Source: Megascapheus bottae
Taxonomy: Eukaryota > Chordata > Mammalia > Rodentia > Geomyidae
Length of the DNA stretch: 64,000 bases
Direction: 5' to 3'
Assembly (NCBI GenBank): GCA_024803745.1
Contig: JANJXV010000002.1
Coordinates: 37,655,001 to 37,719,000 of the forward strand
In this document: positions 36,411 to 48,439 of the stretch, in pieces
Layout of the letters: every line of letters starts with the position of its first letter
Position numbering within the stretch: the first letter of the stretch is position 1
Notes under the pieces: generated by a model
Told to the model about the DNA's origin: nothing
Seen by the model: the letters and a program-made list of their open reading frames with translations, nothing else
Databases searched by the model: none
Translations under genes and position numbers: made by a program

Positions 36411-37481
36411 GCAGGTAGAGAAACTGAGTGGGATGGGGTAGGAGAGGAGGGTAGCCCAGAGGAGATGATCATTGATCAAGGGCTCTGGAGAAATTGGAGC
36501 TGGGAGAAGGGTCTTCTTGGAAAGAGTAAAGACATATGTATGTTTGGAGGATAAAGAGTGTTGAGGTAGTGGAGATGCAGAGCCCTGGCTCCGGAAGGGA
36601 AACATACACCATCACTGGGACTTAATGTGAAAACTATAAAGAGCCCGAAAAGGAAATTCAGCTAAGGAGCACCATGGTGTGAAAGGATCTTGTCACTCAC
36701 AGCTGGGAAGTTTTGACCCCAGTTGCCTCTTCCAAATCCATGTACAGTGCAGGGTCTGTAGGCTGGAAGTCCTGGGGTTTTGTTTTTTGGGGTTTTTTTC
36801 ACCCTTAGGTGATCAATTTGGGGAAGACAATTACCCCTTGTAGGTCTGCTTTTCCCCTTCCTCTGACATGAAGTTATTGCCTAGCTAGCTAATCAATCAC
36901 TGCGTTTCCTCTTTGCTTGAGTTTGAGTAGTTTGGATAGTCGTTTGAGTCTGTGTTGATTTGGGGAGCCTGTTTTCTAAAAATAAATCAAATTGTTAAGC
37001 TAGCATGACTGACTCTAAATAGCAACATTTTTCTCTCTCTATTCCACGTAGAAATAGATGACCAAAATGTGTGATGGTGTCATATCATAAACCAAGAATC
37101 CGAACTTTTTTTTTGGTAGTCTTGCCTACGTGATATTACCTGTGAGACACAGAATAACGAGTGCACTTCTCTGAACCATTTGTTTCCTACTTGCTTCTAA
37201 CTGCCTGTAATAAAATGGATAATCCAAAGGGTAAGAACAAGACCTGACTCAGACTGCATCAGTGAATGGATGTAAAGAGGCACTGGTTAACAAATGGATA
37301 TTATCTTCAACTGGAAAACCTTAGGTCAGTTGAATACCTTATGCAAAGGACAGGTTGATCTCCTCCATTCACCATCTACACAAAAACAAAGCAAAAGTCC
37401 CCAGATGTGATGGTCACAAACTTGTGACTCCAGGACTCGGGAGTCATGCAGGAAGGCTTCCAACCTTTGAAGCTATCAGGG
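36411..37481. other. Unique MOB3B intron sequence
   Basis: Nothing recognised apart from a possible very old B1 trace near 37400-37480. Confidence 0.45.
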
Positions 37482-37660
37482 CCAGGAGTTCAGCCTAGTG
37501 GTAGAGTGCTTGCCTCGCATGAAGACCTGAGTTCAATTCCTAGGTACCCCATGCACAGAAAATGCCAGAAGTGGTACTGCGACTTAAGTGGTAGAGTGCT
37601 AGCCTTGAGAAAGCCCAAGGAAGTGCTCAGGCCCTGAGTTCAAGCCCCAGGACTGATGTC
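37482..37660 (+). mobile_element. ID-headed dimeric SINE, sense
   Basis: Sense copy showing both units clearly. The left unit is tRNA-like (A-box 'tagtggtagagtgcttgcc', B-box 'gagttcaattcc'); the right arm is 'agaagtggtactgcgact', 'tggtagagtgctagccttgag', 'gagttcaagccccagg'. Confidence 0.88.
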
Positions 37661-39386
37661 TAGAGGATTATTGTTTGAAGGTAGCCTAAGCAGAAATATC
37701 TGTGACTCCACTTTCAAAATTACTAAAAAAAATTACAAAAAAAATTTACTAAAAAATTACAAAAAAGCTGGGTTGGAGGCATCCAAACAAGTAAACCACA
37801 CAAGCACACACAACCCTTTGCTCAAACCCCACTACTGGAAAAAATAAATCAATTTTAAAATCAGGAAACTGGCAAGAAGTCACTTTAAATTTATTTCTCA
37901 AAGTAAATATGATTTTGATCTAGAGTCTTGGTCTACTTCCATTTTTGTTTTTGTTTTGAGTTGTGAGAGCTTGTTTTCTAATCTGGAAACATAATTATAT
38001 GGTATTTAAAAATAATCTAAAAGATCTAAAAGATTCAGAGATTATATGAAGGACAAAACATCCAAAATAGAAAACATACCTAATTTCATTTGCCCAGAGA
38101 TAAACCAACAAGGAGTCCATATTTTGCTTGTATTTTTCCCCCCAAGGTAGTTACTTCAAACCATACATCTACCACAGGCTTCATATGATTTGAAAACAGC
38201 ATTCTTCCTCATTCCTAATAATATAAAAGAAGGTTTTAAGGGCCTTTCCAGGCTGAGGCAAAAGAAACTAAATTCCAACCGCAGTCACAAGTGAGGGAAC
38301 GGAAGTCATACCTCCTCCTGGGAGGCTGACTCTTAAATGATGTGAAGGTTTTCAGGTATGGAGGAGCTCAAAGCACTCACCAGGTAGAAAAAGTCTGGGA
38401 GAGCCTTCTAGATGCCAGCCCGCTGGAGACTACAGGGAAGTGTGGTTGGCCTGACTAAGGTGACTGGGAACCCCTCAACATGTGAGCAGATAGACTGGCA
38501 CAGGACCACTTCCAGCTGTTTGCCAGGCTCAGAGAATGGAGTTTGCTGCTGGCTGCAGAGAACCAGAAACTAATGATACATAGAAAAGAACACAACCCAA
38601 TCCCTACTTTATTCCCTCCCTATGAACACATTGTTAAAAATCTAAGCATTGTTTTTGGTTTTAAAATGGGGCAGGAGTGTGTGATTGGAGCACCGAATAA
38701 GCCTATTATAAGGAAATCTTGCAAGCCCATGACTTCTGTACAGTGACTATATGCTAATATAAAATCAGCAATTCTGAAAATGCCTGATTGTGTACAAGCC
38801 AAGTATGAGTCTATGAACATAGCTCAGGAGATTCCCATCACTTTAACAGAACCCCTTTTAAGCACTTTTTGGACTTCCATAGGAGCTTGCCTAAATAACA
38901 GACATAAAACATATAGCAAATAACTCTAGCAATGGCAGATTCCTCCTAAAGAGAGCTTTGGTCAACCAGATGTGAAAAAAAAACTTAAAAAGCATGCTAA
39001 GTTCCAGTCATTGAGACCACTGACTGCAAGGAAGAAATCTGTTTGCCCTGTTGCAAACCTACCGAAAAGCTTTGATTGGGAAAGCAGCTTTTCTTTGAGA
39101 ACTAGTTCTTTATTTAAATGGCTCATTAGTGCCACCTAGTGACGAAGTGCTAGAGCACAACTTTGGAGCCTGTAGGTTTTTGAAAGATCAAGTTTCTGAT
39201 CTGTATGTGAACTCATTCCAGGACTCCATTGTAATTTAAGAAATGTCCCAGGAACGCTTTTCTTCCTCATGTTGAAACATTGGTCAGGAACATCCTCCGA
39301 CCTTCCCTTCCTTTCTCAGATGCACAACCTTCTGTGCTCCCACCTTATTTTTTGCCATTTCTGTCATCAAAAAGTAAACCAAGAAA
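37661..39386. other. Unique MOB3B intron sequence
   Basis: A-rich sequence with a possible ID-like trace at 37768-37850; contains the minus-strand CTCF-like motif at 39129. Confidence 0.45.
39129..39143 (-). promoter_or_regulatory. CTCF-like motif, minus orientation
   Basis: Read on the minus strand the site is TCACTAGGTGGCACTA, matching the CTCF core (CCACYAGRKGGCRS) except for the first C. It sits about 600 bp upstream of the MOB3B terminal exon, outside any recognised repeat. One motif by eye is weak evidence of binding. Confidence 0.4.
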
Positions 39387-39614
39387 CCAGGCACACAGGC
39401 TCATGTCTGTAATCCTAGATGCTTAGAAGACTGCGCTCTGGGGATCACCGTTGCCAGTCCCAACAAGAAAGGCCGTGAAATTTATTTCTGAGACTCTTAT
39501 CTCCAGTTCACCACCAAAAAGTCAGAAGTGGACCTATGGTGCAAATGGTCAAGCACTATAGCCTTGAGTAGAAAAAGCTAAGGAGCAGTACCCAGACCTT
39601 CTATGTGAGCCTCA

Positions 39615-39617
<3 letters not shown>
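39387..39617 (+). mobile_element. B1-headed dimeric SINE
   Basis: Sense, diverged 'ccaggcacacaggctcatgtctgtaatcc' to 'tgtgagcctcaat', running into (CA)n about 70 bp before the MOB3B terminal exon. Confidence 0.8.

Positions 39618-39666
<49 letters not shown>
39617..39666. repeat. (CA)n microsatellite next to the MOB3B terminal exon
   Basis: About 24 CA units in a SINE tail, ending 72 bp upstream of the exon; (CA)n near acceptors can influence splicing through hnRNP L. Confidence 0.95.
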
Positions 39667-39669
<3 letters not shown>

Positions 39670-39738
39670 CATATTTGCAGAATAGCTCTCCTTTGCTTAG
39701 CAATTCCTCCTAACTGTCCTTCTTCCTTGCTTTTCAGA

Positions 39739-39768
39739 AAGAGATGACAAGCAGGATGTGTCACTAAT
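39739..39768 (+). CDS. MOB3B: MOB3B terminal coding exon with stop codon
   Basis: A pyrimidine-rich acceptor (TTGCTTTTCAG) is followed at once, in the phase left by the 14522-14724 exon, by nine codons reading KEMTSRMCH and a TAA stop at 39766-39768. Joined to the previous exon this gives ..ELEPL-KEMTSRMCH, the MOB3B C-terminus as I know it. The coding part is only 30 bases, about 25 kb from the preceding exon, so ORF-length searches miss it. The upstream coding exons, including the start codon, are outside the window to the left. Confidence 0.93.
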
Positions 39769-41326
39769 GCTCCATGTCGTCCTTGGGAAGAAAGGGAAGC
39801 TGTTTTCTCCAGGAGACCTATAGGGGATTCAGGGTGACCTTGGCTGAAATGGTGCACCCACTTCTGGGAGCAGGAGAGCGGAAGACACAGGGGCACTCCT
39901 GGAAGACCTTTCTCTCCCACCCCATGTGCTCTTAACCCTCTGAGTGCTGCTAGCCACGACCTGGAGGTCAGGCAGACCAGGTGGAGACCAAGCAGCTGGG
40001 GACCCTCCTGCCGAAGACTCAGCCGGGCAGGGACTCTGCACCTATGCTCATGTGACCTGCCACCCAAGCTTTACTGGAATTCAGGTTTTGTGACTGAGAC
40101 TTTCCTTTGTATCTTTCCACTTATCTGTCCTTTCTGACTTATTCACTGACTTTTCTGACCCGTATTTTCTAAATCCCAGGTGAATTGTGGAACTCTGAAC
40201 GCACAACAGGTTTTTCTACACCAAACCTTCTTCAGGGCTGAAAGGTCTATTCTGTTTGCCTTTTTTACATTGTGCAGGGCCTGAATTTGTGGGAGACCCA
40301 CTGAAACCTTACATAAGCAGTTTCACCAGGGACTCTGTAACTAGTTCATCTCTGCCCCAAATAGGTCCTCACACTCGCACCATTTGGGAAGAGACTCGTC
40401 ACCTGCTGAGAGAGAGCAACTTTCTAGTTTGCCCCAATAAGAATGTATTTTGTTCCCCCAAAAACCCACTGTCATTCCTTGACTCTTCCATTGAAGATAC
40501 TTCCCTATAGCCCAGAAAGAAATAAAATAAAGCAACTAGTGACCAAGAATGACCAGTGGCGTCCCTGAGCCAGATGAGTGCAGTGTTTGTTCTTTATGAC
40601 AGTAGAGTCTTGGCTGCCTCTACAGAACTGTAGGATTTTCATGACACAACAAAAGGACACTTGGCAATTTAGTTCTTGGAGATTTAGACAGATAGCCCAG
40701 CTGATCCCACAGGCTTCTGAAATCAGCTGATGTGGCCTCTCCCTCCCTGGTTCCCTCCCCTGCTGGGCTGTTTTTACAACACAGAATTCATTTCTGCCAC
40801 CGTTGCCAAGGTAACAGTGAAGCTGGAGCTCACTTCCTTCTCTCCGAGACCAAGTTTTCTCTTCCCATAGACAGAATGACTAACACATTCTGGGCTACTT
40901 CCTACCTTTGCAAACCTTGCTGGGATGTAGTTGATGAAATGTTGCCTTCTCTGATTCATTCACAATACTGTGGTCCCCACAGCCTGTGACTAATGGGTAA
41001 AAAAGTACTGCCCGGAATATTTGAGTTTAATAAAGAATCTGTTGGTGGAGGGAAATAGATAAGAATGTATTCGTGCATTTTCATGGAATAACAATTAAAA
41101 GTTAAGCTAAACAACCCTGATTTTGTTCGATTATGTGGAATGAATGAAAGCCACCTATGGATGCCATGAAAGCATGAAATCCTTGTCCAAACTAAGACAG
41201 GACTGGACCAGGGCATGCTGGCCTTCTGTGCTTCCTACCACAGACTGACCCCTGCTTCGTGCAGTCTAAAAGTCATTCCATGGAACCCAGACTCTACTAC
41301 CTCTCCATCTTGCCATGCTGGTGTAC

Positions 41327-41332
41327 AATAAA
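41327..41332 (+). promoter_or_regulatory. MOB3B: Candidate polyadenylation signal AATAAA (proximal)
   Basis: AATAAA is followed within 10-30 bases by a GT-rich stretch (tgtgggtttgcttgtgtttt), the usual layout of a cleavage site. If used it gives a 3' UTR of about 1.6 kb. Confidence 0.4.
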
Positions 41333-42069
41333 TGTGGGTTTGCTTGTGTTTTCCCCTTCCTTGGCTAGTTTGCCAATGAAATTGGCAGAAAGATTTTTCT
41401 TAGCATCACTTTGACAAGAAGAATCTCTAGCTGCTATTAAAGATCCACTGGAACAAGAAGCCCCAGTCCCTGACCTGTGCAATACACGACAGTAACAACG
41501 TGAGAGAATGGCAACACCACCCTTTGCTCTGGGAGCATTTTCTGTTGCCCTTTGCCATGGGAACCTTGGGACTGTTTCATGAGAAAGTTGTATGTGGTTC
41601 CCATGTTTCCATGATGCTTGACTGCTCCTGTGGAAGGCTGGGATGAGAAGATACTTGTCTTTAATTTTTGACATTATTTTCTCGCTGTTGTATGTATGAC
41701 ATTTTCACCTTTTGTTGTCCATACCAAATTCCAACTATTTGGGTTTGCCTTCCTGACTTTACTTCCATCCTACTTTCAATACCCCATTAGGTATTTGATT
41801 TGAGATTGGTTGATTCATATACACATAAGTCACCCTTTCAGCTGGGAACACAGCTGTGAGTAAATCTCTTTCTATGGCCTTAAACTTAATCCCCTTTCAG
41901 GTCTCTTACTGCAAGAAAACTATGGTACATCTTCCAAGAAATGACACAAAGGTGCCCTTCCAATAATACTGTTGTCTTTCTTGCTCTCATCCTTTTGGCC
42001 TTTCAAGAAAAGTGGTTATCTTCTAGAATTAGCCAAATTGAGCTTTGGAAATAATGGCTGTTTTATGCC

Positions 42070-42099
42070 ATATATATGTATATATATATACATATATAT
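42070..42099. repeat. Perfect 30-bp AT palindrome in the presumed MOB3B 3' UTR
   Basis: Two arms of alternating AT around a central TA run, with a G at 42078 mirrored by a C at 42091. The arms are exactly complementary, so the RNA could fold into a hairpin. It may be no more than an AT microsatellite with symmetric substitutions. Confidence 0.7.
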
Positions 42100-42413
42100 C
42101 TTTATGCCAGACTGTTTTCCCCTGGACAAATATTAATTTTCACTGATATGTACTTGTATTACATATAAGCAAAAGTGTTTCTAATCAATTAAGCTGTTTT
42201 ACTAGCTTTTAGTGTTCTGATTTCAGAGTTTTCCTATATCATTTTGACATACATCTGAGGAAGATAATAACTATATTTTTAGTTCCACTTGTGATTAAAT
42301 GAAAGTTTATTCTGTTTAGAAAAACAGACTAATAACCAATTCGAAAAGGAAGATAAAACTAAAGGATATTTATGAAATCTGTTTTATATGATTTTAGGGA
42401 TTCATATGTCACA

Positions 42414-42419
42414 AATAAA
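42414..42419 (+). promoter_or_regulatory. MOB3B: Candidate polyadenylation signal AATAAA (distal)
   Basis: AATAAA in the AT-rich distal part, followed by a T-rich stretch about 20 bases downstream (gtctttttaatgtttg). Similar hexamers at 42760-42765 and 42901-42906 are alternatives; the sequence cannot rank them. Confidence 0.35.
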
Positions 42420-43336
42420 AGCTGTAACTATAAAGTCCTGTCTTTTTAATGTTTGATTTATTTCTTTAACAAATAGGTTCTTTGGCTTATGTTGCTCCTA
42501 GAACAGGTAGATAAAGAAAAAATGGCAATTCTTTATAAATGGATTTGGAGTTTATTGAAAATGACATACATATTTTTATTGGAACACAATTTTTGTCCTA
42601 TTACATAATTTTGCATAAGGGTATCAAGTATAAAATTTAGCTTCTCAGAAGATGAATGTTGTACATACTTCTTTGCCATAGTACAAGCTTACTATTAATT
42701 TGATGATAGCCTGGTATATAATGACAGCAAAACTAGACCATTAAAAGCTCATTTATTAGAATAAATAAACTTTAACTTTAATCTCTGGTTTAATGCTGTC
42801 TTATTTGTGTTACTTTGAGTAATTCAGATGTTCTATGATTCAGATTCTGAACTACAAGGTGATGTTAGTTTTCAGACATAGCTTAGTATTCATTTAGGAA
42901 AATAAAATACTGGAACTTATTTGTTTAAAAAAAAGGCAAAAAATCCCCCCCAAAACATATATATTCATGTATTCATTTTGTGTATGGCTGTTTTTATAGC
43001 ACACTTAGGATCGTTATATAATACTTACAAATGATTCCACTAACAGCCTTTGTTGCCAATAGTAATAGTAAAATATCGTGATAAAGGCTATTTTATTTGG
43101 TAAAATAAATTGAGGTGACAAGATAATTTCTAGACACAAGATCAATGAGAAATGAGGCTTCTGGCATCCCATAGAAATAAACATGTTTATCTGCTTCTCA
43201 GCTATAATCTATTGTGTATGCTGAGGTGTGACACTCTGGGCTGAATTTGGCCTGCAGGCATGTTTTGTTGACTCCACACAGTGTTAACTTTTAAAATATT
43301 TTTTTGTTGGTTGTTATCTTTAAACCTTGAAATTTG

Positions 43337-43545
43337 AGACTAGGCACTGTGGCTTACCCCTGTAATTCTAGCTACTCAGGAGGCTGAGACTTGGAGGATG
43401 GCAGTTCAAAGCCCACTCAGACAGGAAAATCCACAGGACTCTATAAAAATGCCCCACTAGAGATATAGTTTTATTAGTAGAGTGCCAGCTGTGAGCAAGA
43501 TAACCAAGTAAGACTTTAAGTACCAGAAACAAAGTAATAATGATT
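43337..43545 (+). mobile_element. B1-headed dimeric SINE
   Basis: Sense 'actaggcactgtggcttaccc', 'agctactcaggaggctgagac', diverged right arm. First repeat after the MOB3B terminal exon. Confidence 0.75.
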
Positions 43546-44837
43546 CATAATAAAAACTAATATTAATTCATAATTTTGACAGATTAAAAATTGGGAATTT
43601 TGGCCTTTTGGGCAATTGAGGTGATGTTAGGATATTTAAAATTCAAAACTGGAGGAACTAGATGTGATTTTCTTTGGAAAATGAGACTGAGGTGTGAACG
43701 GATAAAGGTACTGTTCTGTTGTATTATTTGACAATTGTAGCTGCCAAACACATGTTTCACCTTAAGAAAATAAAACAAAAGTTACTTTTTAAAAAAAAGA
43801 AAAAGAAAAAGAAAGTCATACTTGGCAGTACTAAGCCTTTTGTTCTTACAGAGCAGAAATTGTCTGAGAAGGGGTTGAACCATGGAAAAAGCACATAATC
43901 TCTTCAATTGACCACAGTCCCCACCACTTTCTACCACCTCCCAGCTCTGTAGCTCGTTCTCAGGTACCATTTGCCTTCTTCCACTGGATTGCTTCACTCA
44001 TTTACATTTCTTGCGTGTCCTATGAAAGTATTTCAAGTTGCAACCCCTGATACATCAGCTTGAGAAAAGCCACAAGGAAAACAATCATACTAACTTTCAA
44101 TTTTATCTGAATTATTTTTCTAACAGGCAGCCTTGTATTGTGCTGATTCATAGAAAACAGTCTTAGACATCAGTAACTTCAAACTAGATACCTTGATCCC
44201 TTCAGCCCAACAAGAAAATTGGATAACCCCATTCATTTGCAGAGATTAAGGTGATTAGTAAATCTGTCCAGTTTTAATTATTCTAAGTTCTTACCACTCA
44301 ATTTCACTTCCAAGTAAACTTACTCGTGACATTGACCAAAAGGATAAATAAATACCATAGAGAAGCAATGGTAGAGTTATCATTTTTATCTGGTGTTGTT
44401 TCTCTTTCAGTATGAAGTAGATTTTTAGCAGACTATTCTAATTTTAGCTTAAAAAAAAACAAAAACCTTCAGTTTCAATGTAACGATCATCATCTAATTG
44501 TTTTTCATGATGATAAAAATCAAACAAAAATATCCTAGTATTTACTAGATTAAAAACTAAGTGAGAGGACTATACTTTCAGGGATCATTTCTGTAGTATG
44601 TTACTAGAGAAACTCCACTGATTGTCTAAAGTACCCAAAACCACAAGAAGGATGTAGTGTCCTCTCCTGAGCGTGAAGCTGGCATCTGCCACTTGCCCTT
44701 GATGATCATTTTTCTTCTCCTTCATGGGAAGAAAGAGGGAGAGGACAGTATGAGTGGCTTCCTTCATTACTACTTTTTGAGTAGTTTTCTCATTTGTAGT
44801 CTCCCTGTTCTATCTCCCTCTCCTTCCTTGTTTTTTT
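43546..44837. other. Unique intergenic sequence
   Basis: AT-rich; a (GAAA)-type run near 43792-43812; no gene recognised. Confidence 0.5.
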
Positions 44838-45153
44838 TTAATTGTTTTTTTATTGTAATTAGTAAAAGGGTTACATGATATTTGCCAGATAGAAGGTGCA
44901 TTAATTCACATACATTGATACCCTTTCACATGTCTTGGTACCCATTTCCCTCCCCCCCCCACACCCCCCACCTGTCTTTGTTTTCCCCCCTTCCTTATCA
45001 AATTTCAAATAACCAAATACAAATAAATTCAATATATCAGATAACAAAGTGAGATACTATACCAATATGAGATAACCAAGGGACAGCAAAGGAGATGAGA
45101 GACAACATAGTACATTAAGGACAACAATCATTCATTATATGGCTTTTGTTTAA
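44838..45153 (-). mobile_element. L1 3' UTR, antisense
   Basis: Very close to the 12146-12790 copy: 'attgtaattagtaaaagggttacatgatatttgcc' through 'gacaacaatcattcattatatggcttttgttt'. Severely 5'-truncated. Intergenic. Confidence 0.8.
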
Positions 45154-45593
45154 AATCTAATTATTCTTTCACCAGTAATGTTGGCTAGATTTTTCCTACA
45201 GGGAACATAGATATAATTTTAAAAATGCAAGAAAATCTAAGTGAGGAAGTTAAGTTCAAACTGAAATTTGATTTTGTTTATAACTATATTACTGAATGCT
45301 AGATTTAATATCTAGCAGAGGATATGATAAATTTCTTCATACACTATCCATCTCTTCATACATTATCAAATCTGGAAAGAATAACACTAAATAATTTGCT
45401 GAAACATGGGGCATAGAGGAAAACAGGTAACCATCTAAGCCTGTTCAGTGGTAAATAGTGGGCTAACTGTCCCTATCGACTGTGCCTATGTCTCAATGAT
45501 GGATATATTTGACATTGCTAGGGAAAAACAAACTGATACCTGGCTGGTATTCATGAGAGGGAGAAGCCTTTAAGAAAGTTGTAGATTCTAATA

Positions 45594-45721
<128 letters not shown>

Positions 45722-45912
45722 TTTCTGTCAGTTGTGGGGCTTGAACCCCGGGCCTGAGCACAGCGCTGTCCCTTGATCCACAGTGCCACTTCCAGTTTTC
45801 TAGTGGTTAATTGGAGATAAGAGACTCATGGATTTCAGTGCCCAGGCTGGCTTTGAACCAAGATCTTCTCAGATTTCAGCCTCCTGAGTAGCTAGGATTA
45901 CAGGCATGAAGT
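45722..45912 (-). mobile_element. B1-headed dimeric SINE, partly deleted
   Basis: Antisense 'gtcagttgtggggcttgaaccccggg' with part of the right arm missing, to 'gctaggattacaggcatgaa'. Joined to a (CT)n tract. Confidence 0.82.
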
Positions 45913-46500
45913 CTGTCTCTAACAGGAGATGAATCACAGATACACTTGGTACACATGTGTGCCTAAAGACAAAACCTTGGTAAAGGTGCATAGGACTTTG
46001 AGTCAGGATAAAGTCTAATGAGAAAATGCCACACTGGATGCAAAATAAGGAACTGGGTTGCTCAACCGTGCCTGTGGATGAGAAATTTTCTGTCTTGGAG
46101 ACTAAGCATGTTCTTTTTTTCCCCTTCACTTAGACTAAAAGCCTGGGTAGTAGCTCCTCTCCCTTTTCTCCCCAGTCTCCAGTCCCTCCTGCCTTCTTAC
46201 TGACCTCAGATACCATATGTCTAACTTCGCCCTTTTGTATCTTCTCAGATGTCTCCTTGTGAGACCTCTGCTGAACCCATTTGCTCAACAGAACTCACCA
46301 CTCCCCTTTCTCTGCTCAAATTTCCCATAGCAGGGGAGAGCCATTGGAGGCCATCTTGGAATGTGTTTGCCTGTGGATGAATGTTAGGCTTTAATCTACC
46401 CAGAAACATATCTCGGTGATCACCTCAGCATTACAGCAGATCTTAAGATGGGAGGAATATCGGTACCACTTTCCGATATGTTAGTTGCAAGCTAGGGTTT

Positions 46501-46838
46501 TGCCGGGGCCTACCGGCAGCAAATTGGGGTTCCTGAAATAGGGGGCAGGGACTGGAAAAAATAGAAGAGAGACAAACACATCGGGTCCGGGAGGTCTGCA
46601 GCTCAGGCAAAAACTGCAGTGCCCCATTTATTCTCAACTCAAAGCTTATATCCCCTCTTGAGACCAGGGCACTGCCAGGTGTTACATCCAGATGGTTAAT
46701 CAGGGAACTGTTGGGGGTTACATTCATATGGTAAATCTCAGATCAATTGAACAGGAGAAGGCCAAAAAACAATAAGACAATCAAGCAATTATCTGATGCA
46801 AATCAAAGTACAGTTTGATTCCACTCTTGCTCCCGACA
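46501..46838 (-). mobile_element. Solo LTR of ERV2 (ERVK) type with perfect 6-bp duplication
   Basis: Flanked on both sides by GGGTTT (46495-46500 and 46839-46844), the 6-bp target duplication typical of class II elements. Read on the minus strand it runs from TGTCGGGAGC to GGCCCCGGCA, with imperfect inverted ends. AATAAA lies opposite 46627-46632 with a TATA-like ATATAAG just upstream. It is intergenic, antisense to both genes, and has no internal coding region. Confidence 0.82.
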
Positions 46839-46844
46839 GGGTTT

Positions 46845-47504
46845 AATATTCTAACTCAGAAAAGAAAAAAAAAATTGATTGAGAATCCAGAGAGCATTCT
46901 AAATTCATAACAGTCCTTGAAGAGAGAGAAATTACATTCCATTCAGGAGAGCTTCTTATGTCTGACTCCTTTTGTAACAGTAACCTCCTGTTCATCACTT
47001 TTACAATAAGTAAATAGATAAATAAACATAAATGATTCTGTATTATATGGTAACTTTCAATTAGCTGGCACAGTTAAAAAAAAGTTCTGTTCCCTGACTA
47101 CTTTGTTGAACCAGATTTTGTTATTCCTGAATCTGCCATTATCACATATGATATGATTTATTGTTTGTTTTTGTCTATATGGTTCTGTTTCCTTGAACTT
47201 TATTACATATTCTACTTATATTGACCTACTTAATAAGGTACTAATGACATGGTCTACCTCTCAAAAAACTGAAATGTGAAATGAAATGAAATATATATAT
47301 ATACATTTATATATATATATGTTTCTTAACAGAAAGGTTTCTACTATGCTGAATAATAAATTCTATTACATTTAATCATAGATTATCTACAATAGAAGGG
47401 CAAACTCCAAACTATATCTTCTAAAAAGAACACACTTAATTTTTGTTTCCATATCTCCCATATGAACCAAAGGTTTCTCTCTACAGTATTTTTCCTCTCT
47501 AATA
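46845..47504. other. Unique intergenic sequence
   Basis: AT-rich with a short (AT)n at 47290-47322; no gene recognised. Confidence 0.5.
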
Positions 47505-47731
47505 TTAGTTTGCTAGGGCTAATACACAAAAATATCCCTACTGTTTATCTTAGCCACACAAATGTACTACCTCACAGTTTGGGAGGGTGGATGCCTCACT
47601 TAAGTATTTCAGGATTGATTCCTTCTGAAGGCTGCAAAGGAGGACTAATTCCACTTTCATAGTGGCTTACTGGCATGTGTTCCTGCTACAGCTCCTTCCT
47701 GAATCTTCACATAGCTTTCTTTGTCCGAATC

Positions 47732-47783
<52 letters not shown>

Positions 47784-47935
47784 AAGGGTCCATTGTACTT
47801 CACTATGCCCTTATTTTAACTAACTATATAACTATAACAACTCCATCTCCAAACATGACCACATTTTTAAAGACTAGCACTAGAGGTTTAGTATATGTCT
47901 TGTATTGACCTAAAATTCAACCCATGCTACTGCTG
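47505..47935 (-). mobile_element. MLT1-like (MaLR) LTR containing a (TG)n tract
   Basis: Antisense MLT1 pattern: 'ttagtttgctagggct', 'ctcacagtttgggagg', 'gattccttctgaaggctg', then after (TG)n 'ctccatctccaaacatgaccacatttttaaag' and 'caacccatgct'. The microsatellite has grown inside the LTR. Confidence 0.55.
47737..47780. repeat. (TG)n microsatellite
   Basis: About 22 TG units inside an MLT1-like LTR. Confidence 0.95.
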
Positions 47936-48192
47936 GTGCACTCTAGAAAGAATACTGATAATGAGACAGGAAGATTTGAACCAAATTTAATTTTGTTTAA
48001 TCTAGTGTTTTGTTAAAAATCTACCAGGTTCAATTGCTTATGAAGAGCATTCATCATGTACAATTCTTTTTGAAAAGTAGCTTTCCAAAGCCAGGTGCTG
48101 GTGGCTTATACCCATAATCCTAGCTGTTCAAGAGGCTAAGATCTGAGGCTAGGGATTTGAACACAGCCCAGGAACAAAAGTCCATGGACAGT

Positions 48193-48403
48193 TTTTTTTT
48201 AATTGGCAAATTCTTCCATGTTATTTTTTATATATATTTTTATTGTAATTAATAGAAGGGCTACATTCTATTTGCCTGTTAGAAGGTGTATTACTTCACA
48301 AACATTGCTATCCTTTCTCATGTTTCCATCCCCATTTCCCTCCCCTCACTCCCTCCCCTCATCTTGTTTCCCCCCTTCCCTATCCTATTTCAGATAAACA
48401 GTC
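48193..48403 (-). mobile_element. L1 3' UTR fragment inserted in a SINE
   Basis: Antisense L1 tail ('attgtaattaatagaagggctacattctatttgcc') splitting a B1-headed SINE. Near-identical flanks AGTCCATGGAC and AGTCCTTGGAC look like the target duplication. Confidence 0.7.
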
Positions 48404-48439
48404 CTTGGACTCTTTTTTCTAATTAACTACAATAATAAT

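Larger units (their letters stand above)
39769..42930 (+). other. MOB3B: Probable MOB3B 3' UTR (end uncertain)
   Basis: The sequence after the MOB3B stop runs for over 3 kb without a recognisable SINE, L1 or LTR, in a window where such repeats occur every few hundred bases. It becomes strongly AT-rich after about 41.7 kb, as many long mammalian 3' UTRs do. Several AATAAA hexamers occur (41029, 41327, 42414, 42760, 42901). The first clear SINE beyond it starts at 43337. The extent is inferred from repeat depletion and hexamers only; the true cleavage site or sites are not known. It contains a perfect 30-bp AT palindrome at 42070-42099. Confidence 0.5.
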
